A stretch of 64,000 nt of DNA from JAYPAN01 sp038123715 (GCA_038123715.1 JAYPAN010000002.1:71935-135934), one strand, 5' to 3'; counted from the stretch's first letter, positions 8,297 through 18,024 are shown. The notes: a model not told the origin generated them from the sequence alone. Made by a program: numbers and translations.

Positions 8297-8923
8297 CTAG
8301 CCTATGACATCTTCACGACACAGCGCAAACAGCCGGTGGTCGGCCCATGCGCCATTGATTTTCAGATAGTGGCGGGCGCGCCCCTCTTCGCGAAAATGAT
8401 TTTTCAATAACACTTGCGCCGAGGCGTGATTGTCAATCATGCAAGCCGCCTCAATACGGTTGAGGCCAAGCGTGCTAAAGCCATAATCGCAAACCAGCCC
8501 GACCGCTTCGCTCATATAGCCGCGATTGGCAAAGCCTGCGCCAATCCAATAGCCAAGCCCGGCCATTTGCGCCGCGCCGCGCCTGATATGGCCGAGATTG
8601 CACGCCCCCATCAGCCGGTTATCTCCTTGGCGGCGGATGAAAAACGCATGGCCTTGCCCGGCGCGCGCCTCTCTCGCATAGCTGCGAAGGCGCCAACGAA
8701 AATGAGTGCGGGTCAGTTCCTGTTCGTGCCAGCTTGGCTCGCGCGGTTGCAAATAGGCCTGATTTTCCCGCCGCAAGCGCGCCCAAGCCGGATAATCGGC
8801 CATAATGGGCGGCTGCAGATAAACGCTTGCGCCGTCCAGCCACAAACTATTTTTACGCAGCCTCCCCAGCGATAGCGGCATCAGGCGAAACCGCCCCGGC
8901 CACGCAAGTGCCTTAGGCGCCAT
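8297..8923 (-). CDS. RimJ/RimL-type GNAT acetyltransferase
   Basis: This 208-residue protein is a probable N-acetyltransferase acting on a ribosomal or other protein N-terminus. It shows the GNAT layout of the RimJ/RimL group: YLQPPIMADYPAWARLR at the front, LGYWIGAGFANRGYMSEAV for the acetyl-CoA binding loop, GLNRIEAACMIDNHASAQVLLK, and a C-terminal YLKINGAWADHRLFAL. The ATG overlaps the thrC end by 11 bp and has AGGAACGGG before it. The substrate cannot be told. Confidence 0.85.
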   Translation of the reverse strand: MAPKALAWPGRFRLMPLSLGRLRKNSLWLDGASVYLQPPIMADYPAWARLRRENQAYLQPREPSWHEQELTRTHFRWRLRSYAREARAGQGHAFFIRRQGDNRLMGACNLGHIRRGAAQMAGLGYWIGAGFANRGYMSEAVGLVCDYGFSTLGLNRIEAACMIDNHASAQVLLKNHFREEGRARHYLKINGAWADHRLFALCREDVIG

Positions 8924-10313
8924 GTCCCGTTCCTGCCCGTATCAATTGCTCCACCGCCTGCAAATCATTGGCAACAGGGGTGAAACGCTCCGGCTTGGCC
9001 AGCATGTCATGAACCCGCGCCGGTGTGTCGGGCGCGCTGTCATAGGCTTTTTCAATAGCGGCGGGAAATTTCGCCGGATGCGCCGTAGCCAGCGTCACCA
9101 TTGGCACGCCATCGGGCAATATGGCACGGCGCGCCGCACCCAAGCCGACCGCGCTGTGCGGGTCAATCTGCATGGCATGGCGGCGACCGAAATCCTGCAT
9201 CACTTCAATGGTCTGGGCTTCATCAACCCGTTCGGCGGCAAACAGCGCCCGCAATAAAGACAATTCCGCATCATTTAATTCAAACCGGCCTGATTGTTTC
9301 AAACTGTCCATGCAATAGCGCACGCGACCGGCATCGCGCCCGGTCAGTTCAAACAACAAGCGCTCAAAATTGCTCGACAGCTGAATATCCATACTGGGGC
9401 TGGAAGTGGCGACAACATCGCCCAATTCGTAAACACCGCTGGCCAGCGTGCGCGCCAGAATATCATTCACATTGGTGGCAATCATCAATTGCGCGACCGG
9501 CAAACCCATTTGCGCCGCCACATAACCGGCGAAAATATCGCCGAAATTGCCGGTCGGCACGGAAAAGGCAACCCGCTTGCCCGGCGCGCCCAATTGCGCG
9601 GCAGCAGTGAAATAATAGACGGTTTGCGCCATCACCCGCGCCCAATTGATAGAATTAACCCCGGCCAGAGATACCTCGTCACGAAAATCGGCATGACCAA
9701 ACATCGCCTTGACCAAAGCCTGACAGTCATCAAATGTGCCATCCACCGCCAGCGCATGCACATTGGCATCTCTCGGCGTGGTCATTTGCTTGCGTTGCAC
9801 ATCGGAAACGCGCCCTTGCGGATAAAGGATAAAAATATCGACCGCCTCGCGCCCGCGAAACGCCTCTATCGCCGCGCCGCCCGTATCACCTGATGTGGCT
9901 CCGACTATGGTCGCTCGCCGCCCGCGCCGTTGCAGCGCATCATCCATCAGCCGCGCCAGCAATTGCATGGCGACATCTTTGAAGGCCAAAGTGGGGCCGT
10001 GAAACAATTCGAGCAAATACTGGCCTTCATCCAGCGCCACCAAAGGCGCTATGTCATCGCGCTCAAAACCGGCATAGGCGGCGTCAATAATTTCACCGAG
10101 CCGGGCCGGGGCGACATCATCGCCCATAAAGGGCTGCAATACATGGCGCGCCACCTCACCATAGGGCGCACCAGCAAAACCGGCCAGCGTCGCCGTGTCC
10201 AGTTTCGGCCATTCAGCAGGCACATAAAGCCCGCCATCGGTCGCCAGACCGGCCAGCAGCGCATCCTCAAAGGACAGGCTTTCCACCTCACCGCGTGTGG
10301 AAACATATCTCAC
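8913..10313 (-). CDS. thrC: Threonine synthase
   Basis: This 466-residue PLP enzyme turns O-phosphohomoserine into threonine. The start MRYVSTRGEVESLSFEDALL-type N-terminus, the PLP lysine Lys112 in HGPTLAFKDVAMQLLAR, and GATSGDTGGAAIEAF for phosphate binding are all seen. The start is a GTG at 10313: GGAG lies 7 bases upstream and the GTGA overlaps the SURF1 stop. A longer open frame begins at 10466 but its extra 51 codons are inside SURF1. With thrB at 3860 it completes the last two steps to threonine. Confidence 0.95.
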   Translation of the reverse strand: MRYVSTRGEVESLSFEDALLAGLATDGGLYVPAEWPKLDTATLAGFAGAPYGEVARHVLQPFMGDDVAPARLGEIIDAAYAGFERDDIAPLVALDEGQYLLELFHGPTLAFKDVAMQLLARLMDDALQRRGRRATIVGATSGDTGGAAIEAFRGREAVDIFILYPQGRVSDVQRKQMTTPRDANVHALAVDGTFDDCQALVKAMFGHADFRDEVSLAGVNSINWARVMAQTVYYFTAAAQLGAPGKRVAFSVPTGNFGDIFAGYVAAQMGLPVAQLMIATNVNDILARTLASGVYELGDVVATSSPSMDIQLSSNFERLLFELTGRDAGRVRYCMDSLKQSGRFELNDAELSLLRALFAAERVDEAQTIEVMQDFGRRHAMQIDPHSAVGLGAARRAILPDGVPMVTLATAHPAKFPAAIEKAYDSAPDTPARVHDMLAKPERFTPVANDLQAVEQLIRAGTGHGA

Positions 10314-11068
10314 AAAGCGTCTCCATTGGCTTTTGTGTTCCGCCTTTGCATGTGCCACAGACCGGAGACAATCACAAGCACAACGGCCAGACCATACCAT
10401 GTCACCGCATATTCCAAATGGCGGTTGGACAAGCTCATGCGGGTTTGCCCGCCGCGCGGCCAGCAATTCGCCTGATTGCCCGCCTCAGCCGCCTCAGCAA
10501 TTACCGGTGGCAAAGCAAGCTGCCAGTGGGCGCCAAGCGCTTGCGGGTCGCGCACATAAAACAGACCTTCTTGCGGCTTGTCTTTAGCATCAAACCGGCC
10601 GCGTCGGTCGGGCCAGCGCAAAATCACCGGCAATGGCTGCAAGCCTGTATCGGCTGCCGGCGGCGTTGCTGCCAATGTCTCTTTGAGGGCTGCCGGCACA
10701 AACCCCCTGTCGAGCAATATCGCACTGCCATCGGCCAGTATAAAGGGTGACAGCACATGATAGCCGGTATGCGCCTGGCGCGGCAGACCATCGGGTGCAT
10801 TGTGGATTTGGGTGAACCAGAAGCCTTGCGGCGCGCCCAGCCGCCCATGCAGCAAAGCGGGGCGGTAATTGTCGGCCGATTTGGTAAGGCGGCGCACATT
10901 ATCGGCGCTGTGCAGGCTTATCGGTGGCGCATTGCGGCGCGCCTCGATTTGCGCCAGCAAGCCCTGTTTCCATTGCAGGCGTTGAACCTGCCAAGTGCCA
11001 AGCGACAGGCAGGCGGCCAGCATAATGGCTGTTAAAACAAGGGGAAGAAAGGCGCGCGAGGAGAACAT
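10310..11068 (-). CDS. SURF1 family cytochrome oxidase biogenesis protein
   Basis: This 252-residue inner-membrane protein of the SURF1 (Shy1) family assists haem a insertion into subunit I of aa3 oxidase. There is one helix at each end (FLPLVLTAIMLAACLSLGTW and YAVTWYGLAVVLVIVSGLW) with a large periplasmic loop between. GTWQVQRLQWK and PHLGYHVLSPF-like motifs (here HTGYHVLSPFILADG) fit the family. It lies after coxC in the oxidase operon and its stop overlaps the thrC start. Confidence 0.92.
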   Translation of the reverse strand: MFSSRAFLPLVLTAIMLAACLSLGTWQVQRLQWKQGLLAQIEARRNAPPISLHSADNVRRLTKSADNYRPALLHGRLGAPQGFWFTQIHNAPDGLPRQAHTGYHVLSPFILADGSAILLDRGFVPAALKETLAATPPAADTGLQPLPVILRWPDRRGRFDAKDKPQEGLFYVRDPQALGAHWQLALPPVIAEAAEAGNQANCWPRGGQTRMSLSNRHLEYAVTWYGLAVVLVIVSGLWHMQRRNTKANGDAL

Positions 11069-11119
11069 GCAGTGAAACCCCTAACGCCCATTCATCAGCA
11101 AAGCGGCTCGAATAGCCGG

Positions 11120-11956
11120 TTAATGCGCGCCCGCCATATCACCTGCGCCGATAATATAAATCACAACGAACAGGAACAGCCAGACCACATCAACAAAGTG
11201 CCAATACCATGCCGCCGCTTCAAAGCCGAAATGCTGTTTCGACGAGAAATGCCCGGCCATAGCGCGCAACAGGCAGACCAGCAGGAAAATCGTGCCGACA
11301 ATCACATGGAAGCCGTGAAAGCCGGTCGCCATGAAGAATGTCGCGCCGTAAATATGGCCGGAAAAACCGAAACTGGCATGCATATATTCATATGCTTGGA
11401 AGCAGGTGAACAAAGCGCCCAATGCCACGGTCAGCACCAGCCCCCATTTCAGCCCTTCGCGGTCATCATGCTGCAACGCATGATGCGCCCATGTGACAGT
11501 CGTGCCGGATGTCAGCAAAATCAGCGTATTGATAAGCGGCAAATGCCAGGGGTCAAAGGTTTCAATGCCTTGCGGCGGCCATTTCCCGCCGGTCAATTCA
11601 GCGCGCGACGCCTGAATCGCCTCACCCGGATACAGGCTGATATCAAAATAGGCCCAGAACCAAGCAACAAAAAACATAACTTCGGAGGCGATAAACAAAA
11701 TCATGCCATAGCGGTGATGCAATTGCACAACCGGCGTATGGTCGCCTTGATTGGCCTCGCGCACCACATCGCGCCACCAGGCCAGCATGGTGTAAAGCAC
11801 ACCGACCAGACCAATCAGCATCAGCCAATAGCTTTCTGCATGAAAATACTGCACAGCCCCAATGGCCATGACCAGCGCGCTGACCGAGCCGACAACCGGC
11901 CACGGGCTTGGGTCGACCAGATGGTAGTCGTGATGTTTTGCGTGACTGTCAACCAT
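11120..11956 (-). CDS. coxC: Cytochrome c oxidase subunit III
   Basis: This 278-residue subunit of aa3-type oxidase has seven membrane helices. Family stretches are HDYHLVDPSPWPVVGS, HHRYGMILFIASEVMFFVAW, SGTTVTWAHHAL and ATGFHGFHVIVGTIFL. AGGGGG precedes the ATG. In many relatives a small DUF983 gene lies between this gene and SURF1; here only 51 bp separate them and none is present. Confidence 0.97.
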   Translation of the reverse strand: MVDSHAKHHDYHLVDPSPWPVVGSVSALVMAIGAVQYFHAESYWLMLIGLVGVLYTMLAWWRDVVREANQGDHTPVVQLHHRYGMILFIASEVMFFVAWFWAYFDISLYPGEAIQASRAELTGGKWPPQGIETFDPWHLPLINTLILLTSGTTVTWAHHALQHDDREGLKWGLVLTVALGALFTCFQAYEYMHASFGFSGHIYGATFFMATGFHGFHVIVGTIFLLVCLLRAMAGHFSSKQHFGFEAAAWYWHFVDVVWLFLFVVIYIIGAGDMAGAH

Positions 11957-11958
11957 AT

Positions 11959-12558
11959 CTACCCCCTAGGTTGATTGCTTTTGCTTTCGGCGGTTTTGGG
12001 CCGCTGAAAGAATGTATACGACAAAGTGATGGTTTTGACATCATCCATTTCCGGATCTTCAAGAATTTCCGGGTCAATAAAGAAACTGACCGGCATATCG
12101 ACCGCTTCGCCGGGTCGCAGCACTTGCTCGGTAAAGCAGAAACAGTCAATTTTGGAAAAATAATAGCCAGCCTTGTCCGGTGCCACATTATAGGTGGCCG
12201 TGCCAACCACATCATGCGCGGCCAAGTTCTCAGCCCGATAAAAAGCCAGCCCCGATTCGCCGACCGGCAATGTCACTGCCTGTTCGGGCGCTTCAAACTT
12301 CCACGGCATGGCGCGGTTCAAACTGGCATCAAAACGCACGGTTATGGTGCGATTGCCGGTCGCGCCGGGAGCCGCTTCAGCGACTTGCGGAGTGCCGCCA
12401 AAACCGGTGACACGGCAGAATAAATCATAAAGCGGCACGGCGGCATAGGCAGCGCAAATCATCAGCACCGCACCGGAGGCCGCCGCAATGGCAGTGCGCC
12501 GATTGGCCTGACCTTGCATTTTATCGCCTGTATCGGGTGTTTCTGCCATGCCGTTCAT
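11959..12558 (-). CDS. ctaG: Cytochrome c oxidase copper chaperone Cox11/CtaG
   Basis: This 199-residue protein delivers copper to the CuB site of subunit I. One N-terminal membrane helix (TAIAAASGAVLMICAAYAAV) is followed by VPLYDLFCRVTGFGGT and a periplasmic beta domain carrying the copper-binding KIDCFCFTEQ. The start at 12558 overlaps the stop of the small gene before it (ATGA); the internal MAETPDTG is an alternative. It is part of the coxB-coxA-ctaB-coxF-ctaG-coxC run. Confidence 0.96.
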   Translation of the reverse strand: MNGMAETPDTGDKMQGQANRRTAIAAASGAVLMICAAYAAVPLYDLFCRVTGFGGTPQVAEAAPGATGNRTITVRFDASLNRAMPWKFEAPEQAVTLPVGESGLAFYRAENLAAHDVVGTATYNVAPDKAGYYFSKIDCFCFTEQVLRPGEAVDMPVSFFIDPEILEDPEMDDVKTITLSYTFFQRPKTAESKSNQPRG

Positions 12559-12719
12559 ATTCCACGATTAGCCACATTGGCTCCTAATTTGACCAGCGTG
12601 ACCAGAAAAAACAGCGCCACAAAGCCCAGCAAAGCAACCGCCATAATGGCCGCGCGACGGCGACGCTGTTTCAGCAATTCCTCCGTCCAAACGCCTTCTT
12701 GTTCGGTCTTGTCCTGCAT
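12555..12719 (-). CDS. Small CoxF-like membrane protein of the oxidase operon
   Basis: This is a 54-residue protein, MQDKTEQEGVWTEELLKQ at the start, then a basic RRRR patch and one membrane helix (AAIMAVALLGFVALFFLVTL). Small single-helix proteins of this shape sit between ctaB and ctaG in many alphaproteobacterial oxidase operons and are called CoxF or left unnamed. The ATG shares one base with the ctaB stop (TGATG), and its own stop overlaps ctaG (ATGA). The longer open frame (start 12782) is inside ctaB and is not used. Confidence 0.82.
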   Translation of the reverse strand: MQDKTEQEGVWTEELLKQRRRRAAIMAVALLGFVALFFLVTLVKLGANVANRGI

Positions 12720-13639
12720 CACGCCACCAGCCTGTCTGCCATTAAAAGGGCAAAAATCAAAAACAGATAAAATATCGACCAAGCGAATAAAATCATCGCC
12801 ATGCGATTGCGTTGCGCCGGTTTGGCGAAAGCCAGCATCAGCGCCAGTCCGACAAAAACCAGATTAAGCGCGCCCGCCCCGGCGGCATAAAACAGGCCGG
12901 AATAACCCAAAGCCCAGGGCGTCATTGTCGTGACTGCCAATATCAGGCTGTAAATGACAATTTGCGTCAGCGTTGCCTTTTCGCCCTGCGTCACCGGCAA
13001 CATTGGCACGCTGGCCGCTTGGTAATCAGCGTTTTTGACCAGTGCCAGCGCCCAGAAATGCGGCGGTGTCCAGAAAAAGATAATGGCGAAAAACAATAAT
13101 GGCTCAAGGCTGATACTGTTGGCCGCCGCCGCCCAGCCAATCACCGGCGGCAAAGCACCGGCCGCGCCGCCAATCACAATGTTTTGCGCCGTATGGCGTT
13201 TCAGCCAGATGGTGTAAATCACCGCATAAAAGAAAATCGTGAAGGCCAGCAGCGCCGCGCTCAGATAATTGACCAGCACCGCCATGCTCATCACCGACAG
13301 GCCGGACACCCAAAGGCCAAATGTCAGCGCATCGCCGGGCGCAACCCGCCCTGCCGGTATTGGGCGGCTTTGCGTGCGCGCCATAATGGCGTCAATATCG
13401 GCATCATACCACATATTCAGCGCCGCCGACGCACCCGCCCCCGTGGCAATCAGCACCAAAGCGGCCACTGCAATCACCGGATGCAGGCTGCCCGGCGCCA
13501 TGACCAGACCAACCAGCGCGGTAAATATCACCAGCGACATGACGCGCGGTTTCATCAGCTCGATAAAATCGGCAGCCGAGCTGGTATCGAGAGATACCGG
13601 CTCGTCAAAGCCTTGATGCTGTTTTGCAGCCTGAGACAT
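12719..13639 (-). CDS. ctaB: Protohaem IX farnesyltransferase (haem O synthase)
   Basis: This 306-residue UbiA-fold membrane enzyme adds a farnesyl group to haem b to make haem O, the precursor of haem a for this oxidase. The first prenyl-diphosphate site is NMWYDADIDAIMARTQSRP, and LIELMKPRV-type and FWTPPHFWALAL segments are typical. AAGGAGG stands before the ATG. It lies between coxA and the CoxF-like gene. Confidence 0.96.
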   Translation of the reverse strand: MSQAAKQHQGFDEPVSLDTSSAADFIELMKPRVMSLVIFTALVGLVMAPGSLHPVIAVAALVLIATGAGASAALNMWYDADIDAIMARTQSRPIPAGRVAPGDALTFGLWVSGLSVMSMAVLVNYLSAALLAFTIFFYAVIYTIWLKRHTAQNIVIGGAAGALPPVIGWAAAANSISLEPLLFFAIIFFWTPPHFWALALVKNADYQAASVPMLPVTQGEKATLTQIVIYSLILAVTTMTPWALGYSGLFYAAGAGALNLVFVGLALMLAFAKPAQRNRMAMILFAWSIFYLFLIFALLMADRLVA

Positions 13640-13661
13640 AAAGCCTCCTTATATTGCCTGC

Positions 13662-15266
13662 CTATTTTATTTTCGGCAGTTCGCTGAATTGGTGGAATGG
13701 CGGCGGTGAACTCAGCGTCCATTCCAGCGTTGTCGCGCCCTCGCCCCACGGATTGTCACCGGCCGGTTGACGCCGCGCAAAGGCATGCGCCACCCCAATC
13801 AGGAAAACCAGAACACCAAAGGCGGAAATATAGCTGCCAATGGATGACCAATAATTCCAACCCGCATAGGCATCGGGATAGTCAACATAACGGCGCGGCA
13901 TACCGGCCAAGCCGAGGAAATGCTGCGGGAAGAAAATCAGATTCACCCCGATAAAAGTAATCCAGAAATGCAACTTGCCGATAAACTCTGAATAAGTATA
14001 GCCGAACATTTTGCCGAACCAGTAATACCAACCGGCGAAAATGGCGAATACCGCACCCAGCGACAGCACATAATGGAAATGCGCCACCACGAAATAAGTG
14101 TCGTGATAGGCACGGTCAACACCGGCATTTGCCAGCATCACACCGGTTACACCGCCCACGGTGAACAGGAAAATAAAGCCCAGCGCCCACAGCATTGGTG
14201 TTTTGAATTCAATTGAACCACCCCACATGGTCGCAATCCATGAGAATATCTTCACCCCGGTTGGCACAGCAATCACCATTGTCGCGGCAACAAAATAGGC
14301 TTGCGTGTCAACACTCAGCCCGACCGTATACATGTGGTGCGCCCATACGATAAAGCCGACACCGCCAATCGCCACCATGGCATAGGCCATGCCGAGATAG
14401 CCGAAAACCGGCTTTTTCGAGAAAGTGGAAACAACATGGCTGACAATGCCGAAACCGGGCAAAATCAGGATATAAACTTCCGGATGTCCAAAGAACCAGA
14501 ACAAATGCTGGAACAAAATCGGGTCACCGCCACCGGCAGGGTCAAAAAATGTTGTGCCGAAATTACGGTCGGTCAGCAGCATGGTGATGGCACCGGCCAG
14601 AACCGGCAGCGACAATAGCAGCAGGAACACAGTGACCAGCACCGCCCAGACAAAAAGCGGCATTTTGTGAAGCGTCATGCCCGGTGCGCGCATGTTGAAA
14701 ATCGTCGTGATGAAGTTAATCGCGCCCAAAATAGAGGACGCACCGGCAATATGCAGCGACAGAATCGCATAATCCATGGCCGGGCCGGGCTGACCGGCAG
14801 CGGAAAGCGGCGGGTAAATCGTCCAGCCACCGCCGACACCATTATTGCCGGGCGGGCCTTCAACGAAAATTGAAATGCCCAGCAAGATAAATGCGGCAGG
14901 CAAGAGCCAGAAGGAGATATTATTCATCCGCGGAAACGCCATATCCGGCGCGCCAATCATCAATGGCACAAACCAATTGCCGAACCCGCCAATCATGGCC
15001 GGCATCACCATAAAGAAAATCATGATAAGCCCGTGGCCGGTCACCAGCACATTGTAAAGGTGATAGTCACCGCCAAGAATACCATCGCCCGGCGCTTGCA
15101 ATTCCATCCGCATCACCACCGACATCGCACCGCCAATCACCCCCGCAATAATGGCGAAGATGAGATACATTGTGCCAATGTCTTTATGGTTGGTGGAATA
15201 GACAAAGCGCCGCCATCCGGTCGGATGGTGTTCATGTTCGTGAGCGGTTGCGTGGTCTGTTGCCAT
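13662..15266 (-). CDS. coxA: Cytochrome c oxidase subunit I (aa3 type)
   Basis: This 534-residue, 12-helix catalytic subunit carries haem a and the haem a3-CuB centre. Visible signatures are HPEVYILILPGFGIVSHV with the D-channel glutamate and the CuB histidine-tyrosine pair, AHHMYTVGLSVDTQAYF with further CuB histidines, VPTGVKIFSWIATMWGG for the K-channel lysine, and VAHFHYVLSLGAVFAIFAG for the haem ligands. The N-terminus has a short histidine-rich stretch (HATAHEHEHHPTGWRR). It follows coxB by 14 bp. Confidence 0.98.
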   Translation of the reverse strand: MATDHATAHEHEHHPTGWRRFVYSTNHKDIGTMYLIFAIIAGVIGGAMSVVMRMELQAPGDGILGGDYHLYNVLVTGHGLIMIFFMVMPAMIGGFGNWFVPLMIGAPDMAFPRMNNISFWLLPAAFILLGISIFVEGPPGNNGVGGGWTIYPPLSAAGQPGPAMDYAILSLHIAGASSILGAINFITTIFNMRAPGMTLHKMPLFVWAVLVTVFLLLLSLPVLAGAITMLLTDRNFGTTFFDPAGGGDPILFQHLFWFFGHPEVYILILPGFGIVSHVVSTFSKKPVFGYLGMAYAMVAIGGVGFIVWAHHMYTVGLSVDTQAYFVAATMVIAVPTGVKIFSWIATMWGGSIEFKTPMLWALGFIFLFTVGGVTGVMLANAGVDRAYHDTYFVVAHFHYVLSLGAVFAIFAGWYYWFGKMFGYTYSEFIGKLHFWITFIGVNLIFFPQHFLGLAGMPRRYVDYPDAYAGWNYWSSIGSYISAFGVLVFLIGVAHAFARRQPAGDNPWGEGATTLEWTLSSPPPFHQFSELPKIK

Positions 15267-15280
15267 GATGTCGCGTCTCC

Positions 15281-16183
15281 CTAACGTGTTTGTTGACCGG
15301 CTGCACCGGCATTGGCGACCAAGCGGTCGCTATTGTCAATTTCTGCATATTCGGCCTTGGCTTCTTCAACCCAACGGGCGAACTCTTCCTTTTCCACCAC
15401 TTCCACGCGAATTGGCATGAAGGCATGGCGGATACCGCAAAGCTCCGAACATTGGCCGTAAAATGTGCCGGTTTTGTCGGCGCGGAACCAAGTTTCGTTC
15501 AAGCGACCGGGTATCGCATCCATTTTGACGCCAAAAGCCGGCATCGCCCAGCTATGCATCACATCGGCGGCGGTCACAACAACCCGTATGGTCGTGTCAA
15601 CCGGCACGACAAGGGCGGTGTCGGTAGCCAGCAAACGCGGCTGGTCGCCACGTTCCTCATCCGACAGCATGAGCGAGTCAAAACCGAAATCGCCATGGTC
15701 AGGATATTCATAGCCCCAATACCACTGATAACCGATGGCCTTGACCGTCATATCAGCTTCCGGCAGCACGCGCTGGGTATAGAGCAGGCGGAAAGAAGGA
15801 ATGGCGATAATCACCAAAATCAGAATCGGAACAACCGTCCAGATAACCTCAACAAGCGTGTTATGGGTGGTTTTTGACGGGTTGGGGTTGGCGCGGGCAT
15901 TGAAGCGCACCATGACATAGAGCATCAGACCAAGCACAAATACGGTAATCGCGGTCATCAGATAGAGCAGGAAATTATTCAAATCGGTAATTTGCTGCAT
16001 GTTCTGTGTCGCCGGCTCCTGAAAGCCGAGCTGCCAAGGCTCCGGCTTGGCGGCCAATGCTGCCGTGCCGAAAAGAGACACAAAAAGCGCGCTTGCCGTG
16101 AAGGCAACACGCAGCGATAGTGTGGTCAGCGTGGCCGATATAAACAGGCCGATACGCGCCAATAACTGTTTGAAAAGACCCAT
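15281..16183 (-). CDS. coxB: Cytochrome c oxidase subunit II
   Basis: This 300-residue subunit accepts electrons from cytochrome c through CuA. It has a cleavable N-terminal signal (ALFVSLFGTAALAA), two membrane helices, and a cupredoxin domain with YQWYWGYEYPD, MHSWAMPAFGVKMDAIPG and the CuA loop FYGQCSELCGIRHAFMPI. There is no fused cytochrome c domain. It is the first gene of the minus-strand oxidase operon, so the promoter must lie in 16184-16563. Confidence 0.97.
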   Translation of the reverse strand: MGLFKQLLARIGLFISATLTTLSLRVAFTASALFVSLFGTAALAAKPEPWQLGFQEPATQNMQQITDLNNFLLYLMTAITVFVLGLMLYVMVRFNARANPNPSKTTHNTLVEVIWTVVPILILVIIAIPSFRLLYTQRVLPEADMTVKAIGYQWYWGYEYPDHGDFGFDSLMLSDEERGDQPRLLATDTALVVPVDTTIRVVVTAADVMHSWAMPAFGVKMDAIPGRLNETWFRADKTGTFYGQCSELCGIRHAFMPIRVEVVEKEEFARWVEEAKAEYAEIDNSDRLVANAGAAGQQTR

Positions 16184-16563
16184 TTTTGTCTCCGATATTC
16201 TGCGGGCTTGTCACCCGATGCCCTCTTATAGCCCCTCTGCTGCCATTAGGACAGTCTGGAACACACCCATGCGACTTTATGACCATAGCGTTTTACCATG
16301 TAAAAGCACATGCCTGCCTTGCGGCTTGCAAACCCGCTTTCCGGCCATGCTATGCCACCCCCAACCAAACAAACAAACCCGCCGCCAAGCTGACGCCCCT
16401 ATTATTCCCGCGCTATTGCCCTTGCCGTGGCGCGACCGAGACGGCATATTAGATTTATTCTGCCTTTGTCAGAAGATCAGCCGGAGCCGTCCGTCTCTGG
16501 CAATATGAAAAGCCAAATCGGGCAATATGCATGTCGGCACAGCCCATAAAGGAGAGCATCGCC
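16184..16563. other. 380-bp intergenic region between coxB and tldD
   Basis: This region should hold the divergent promoters of the oxidase operon and tldD. I see a ribosome site for tldD (AAAGGAG near 16549), and one short palindrome, TTTTAC-CAT-GTAAAA at 16291-16305, with no second copy. I find no convincing -35/-10 pair, tRNA or small gene; the short open frames here look non-coding. Confidence 0.5.
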
Positions 16564-18009
16564 ATGAGTTCAGGCAGCAAAACCGCAGCCCCGTCAGCGC
16601 AGGATTTGTTTTTCGGCCAAAGCGGGCTGGAACAGGCACAAACCGGACGTTTTGTTGAATCGGCATTAGCCAAGGCCGATGATGGTGAATTATTTCTCGA
16701 ATATACGCTGTCCGAGGCGTTTTCCTTTGATGACAACCGTCTGAAAGCAGCCAGTTTTGACACGGCGCAAGGCTTTGGCCTGCGCGCGGTCAGTGGCGAG
16801 GCGGTCGGCTATGCCCATGCCACGGAATTGACGCCGGAAGCGCTGGCGCGCGGCGCGGCCAGCCTGTCGCCGGTATTAAGCGGTCACAGCGGCACAATGG
16901 CAGCCGCACCGCAGGCCGCAACCACACCGCTTTACCTGCCCGACAACCCACTCGACAGTGCCGGTTTTGAGGATAAGGTGAAATTGCTTGAACATATCAA
17001 CGCCTATGCCCGCGCCCGCGACAATCGGGTGCGGCAAGTCTCGGTTTCGCTGGCCGGTGAATGGCAAGCGGTCGCCATTTTGCGTCCCGAAAGCGCGCCG
17101 GTTTATGATATCCGCCCGCTTGTGCGCCTTGATGTGTCCATTGTGGTCGGCGAAGGTGACCGGCAGGAAACCGGCCATAGCGGGCGCGGCGGGCGCGCCA
17201 ATTATGGACAATGGCTGGCGCCGGATAATTGGCAGGAACAGGTTGACAATGCGTTGCGTCAAGCGGTCACCAATCTTGACGCGATACCGGCACCGGCCGG
17301 TGAAATGGATGTCGTTCTTGGCCCAGGCTGGCCGGGCATTTTGCTGCATGAAGCGGTCGGTCACGGGCTGGAAGGCGATTTCAACCGCAAAAAAACCTCG
17401 GCTTTTTCCGACCGTATCGGCGAGCGCGTTGCCTCGCCCGGTGTGACAGTCATTGATGACGGCACATTGCCCGACCGGCGCGGCTCGCTGACCATTGATG
17501 ATGAAGGCACACCAACCAGCAAAACTGTGCTGATTGAGGACGGGATTTTGCGCGGCTATATGCAAGACCGGCTCAATGCGCGGTTGATGGGGATGGAGGC
17601 CACCGGCAATGGGCGGCGTGAAAGCTTTGCCTGCCAGCCCATGCCCCGCATGACCAATACCTATATGTTGGGCGGACAACATGACCCGCAGGAAATACTC
17701 GCCAGTGTGAAAAACGGCGTTTATGCCACCGCTTTTGGCGGCGGTCAGGTCGATATCACATCCGGCAAATTCGTATTTTCCTGCACCGAAGCCTATGAAA
17801 TCAAAGATGGCAAGCTTGGCGCGCCGCTGAAAGGCGCCACGCTTATCGGCACCGGGCCGGAATCCATGCAACGCATTTCAATGATTGGCAATGATATGGC
17901 GCTTGATGAAGGCATTGGCACTTGCGGCAAAGCCGGACAGGGCGTGCCGGTCGGTGTCGGCCAGCCTTCCTTGCGGATTGACGGGCTGACCGTTGGCGGC
18001 ACGGGCTGA
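16564..18009 (+). CDS. tldD: Metalloprotease subunit TldD
   Basis: This 481-residue protein is the catalytic half of the TldD/TldE(PmbA) metalloprotease, which matures small peptides such as microcins and degrades CcdA. The zinc motif HEAVGHGLEGDFN (HExxxH) is intact, and GGQVDITSGKFVFSCTEAY and IGTCGKAGQGVPVGVGQP are family stretches. The start is at 16564 because AGGAG lies about 9 bases before; an upstream ATG at 16531 lacks one. Its partner pmbA lies 4.4 kb downstream at 22396, not adjacent. Confidence 0.95.
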   Translation: MSSGSKTAAPSAQDLFFGQSGLEQAQTGRFVESALAKADDGELFLEYTLSEAFSFDDNRLKAASFDTAQGFGLRAVSGEAVGYAHATELTPEALARGAASLSPVLSGHSGTMAAAPQAATTPLYLPDNPLDSAGFEDKVKLLEHINAYARARDNRVRQVSVSLAGEWQAVAILRPESAPVYDIRPLVRLDVSIVVGEGDRQETGHSGRGGRANYGQWLAPDNWQEQVDNALRQAVTNLDAIPAPAGEMDVVLGPGWPGILLHEAVGHGLEGDFNRKKTSAFSDRIGERVASPGVTVIDDGTLPDRRGSLTIDDEGTPTSKTVLIEDGILRGYMQDRLNARLMGMEATGNGRRESFACQPMPRMTNTYMLGGQHDPQEILASVKNGVYATAFGGGQVDITSGKFVFSCTEAYEIKDGKLGAPLKGATLIGTGPESMQRISMIGNDMALDEGIGTCGKAGQGVPVGVGQPSLRIDGLTVGGTG

Positions 18010-18024
18010 GGCCGCAATATCTGA

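Noticed and set aside
11072..11974. 300-codon plus-strand frame opposite coxC
   Set aside because: It is antisense to a highly conserved oxidase subunit gene, with no ribosome site or domain.
16291..16305. TTTTAC-CAT-GTAAAA palindrome as an operator of the oxidase operon
   Set aside because: It is a single short copy with no clear promoter next to it. Chance is a sufficient explanation.
16876..17871. 331-codon minus-strand frame opposite tldD
   Set aside because: It lies wholly inside tldD in antisense and its translation has no family features. Long shadow frames are common in GC-rich DNA.
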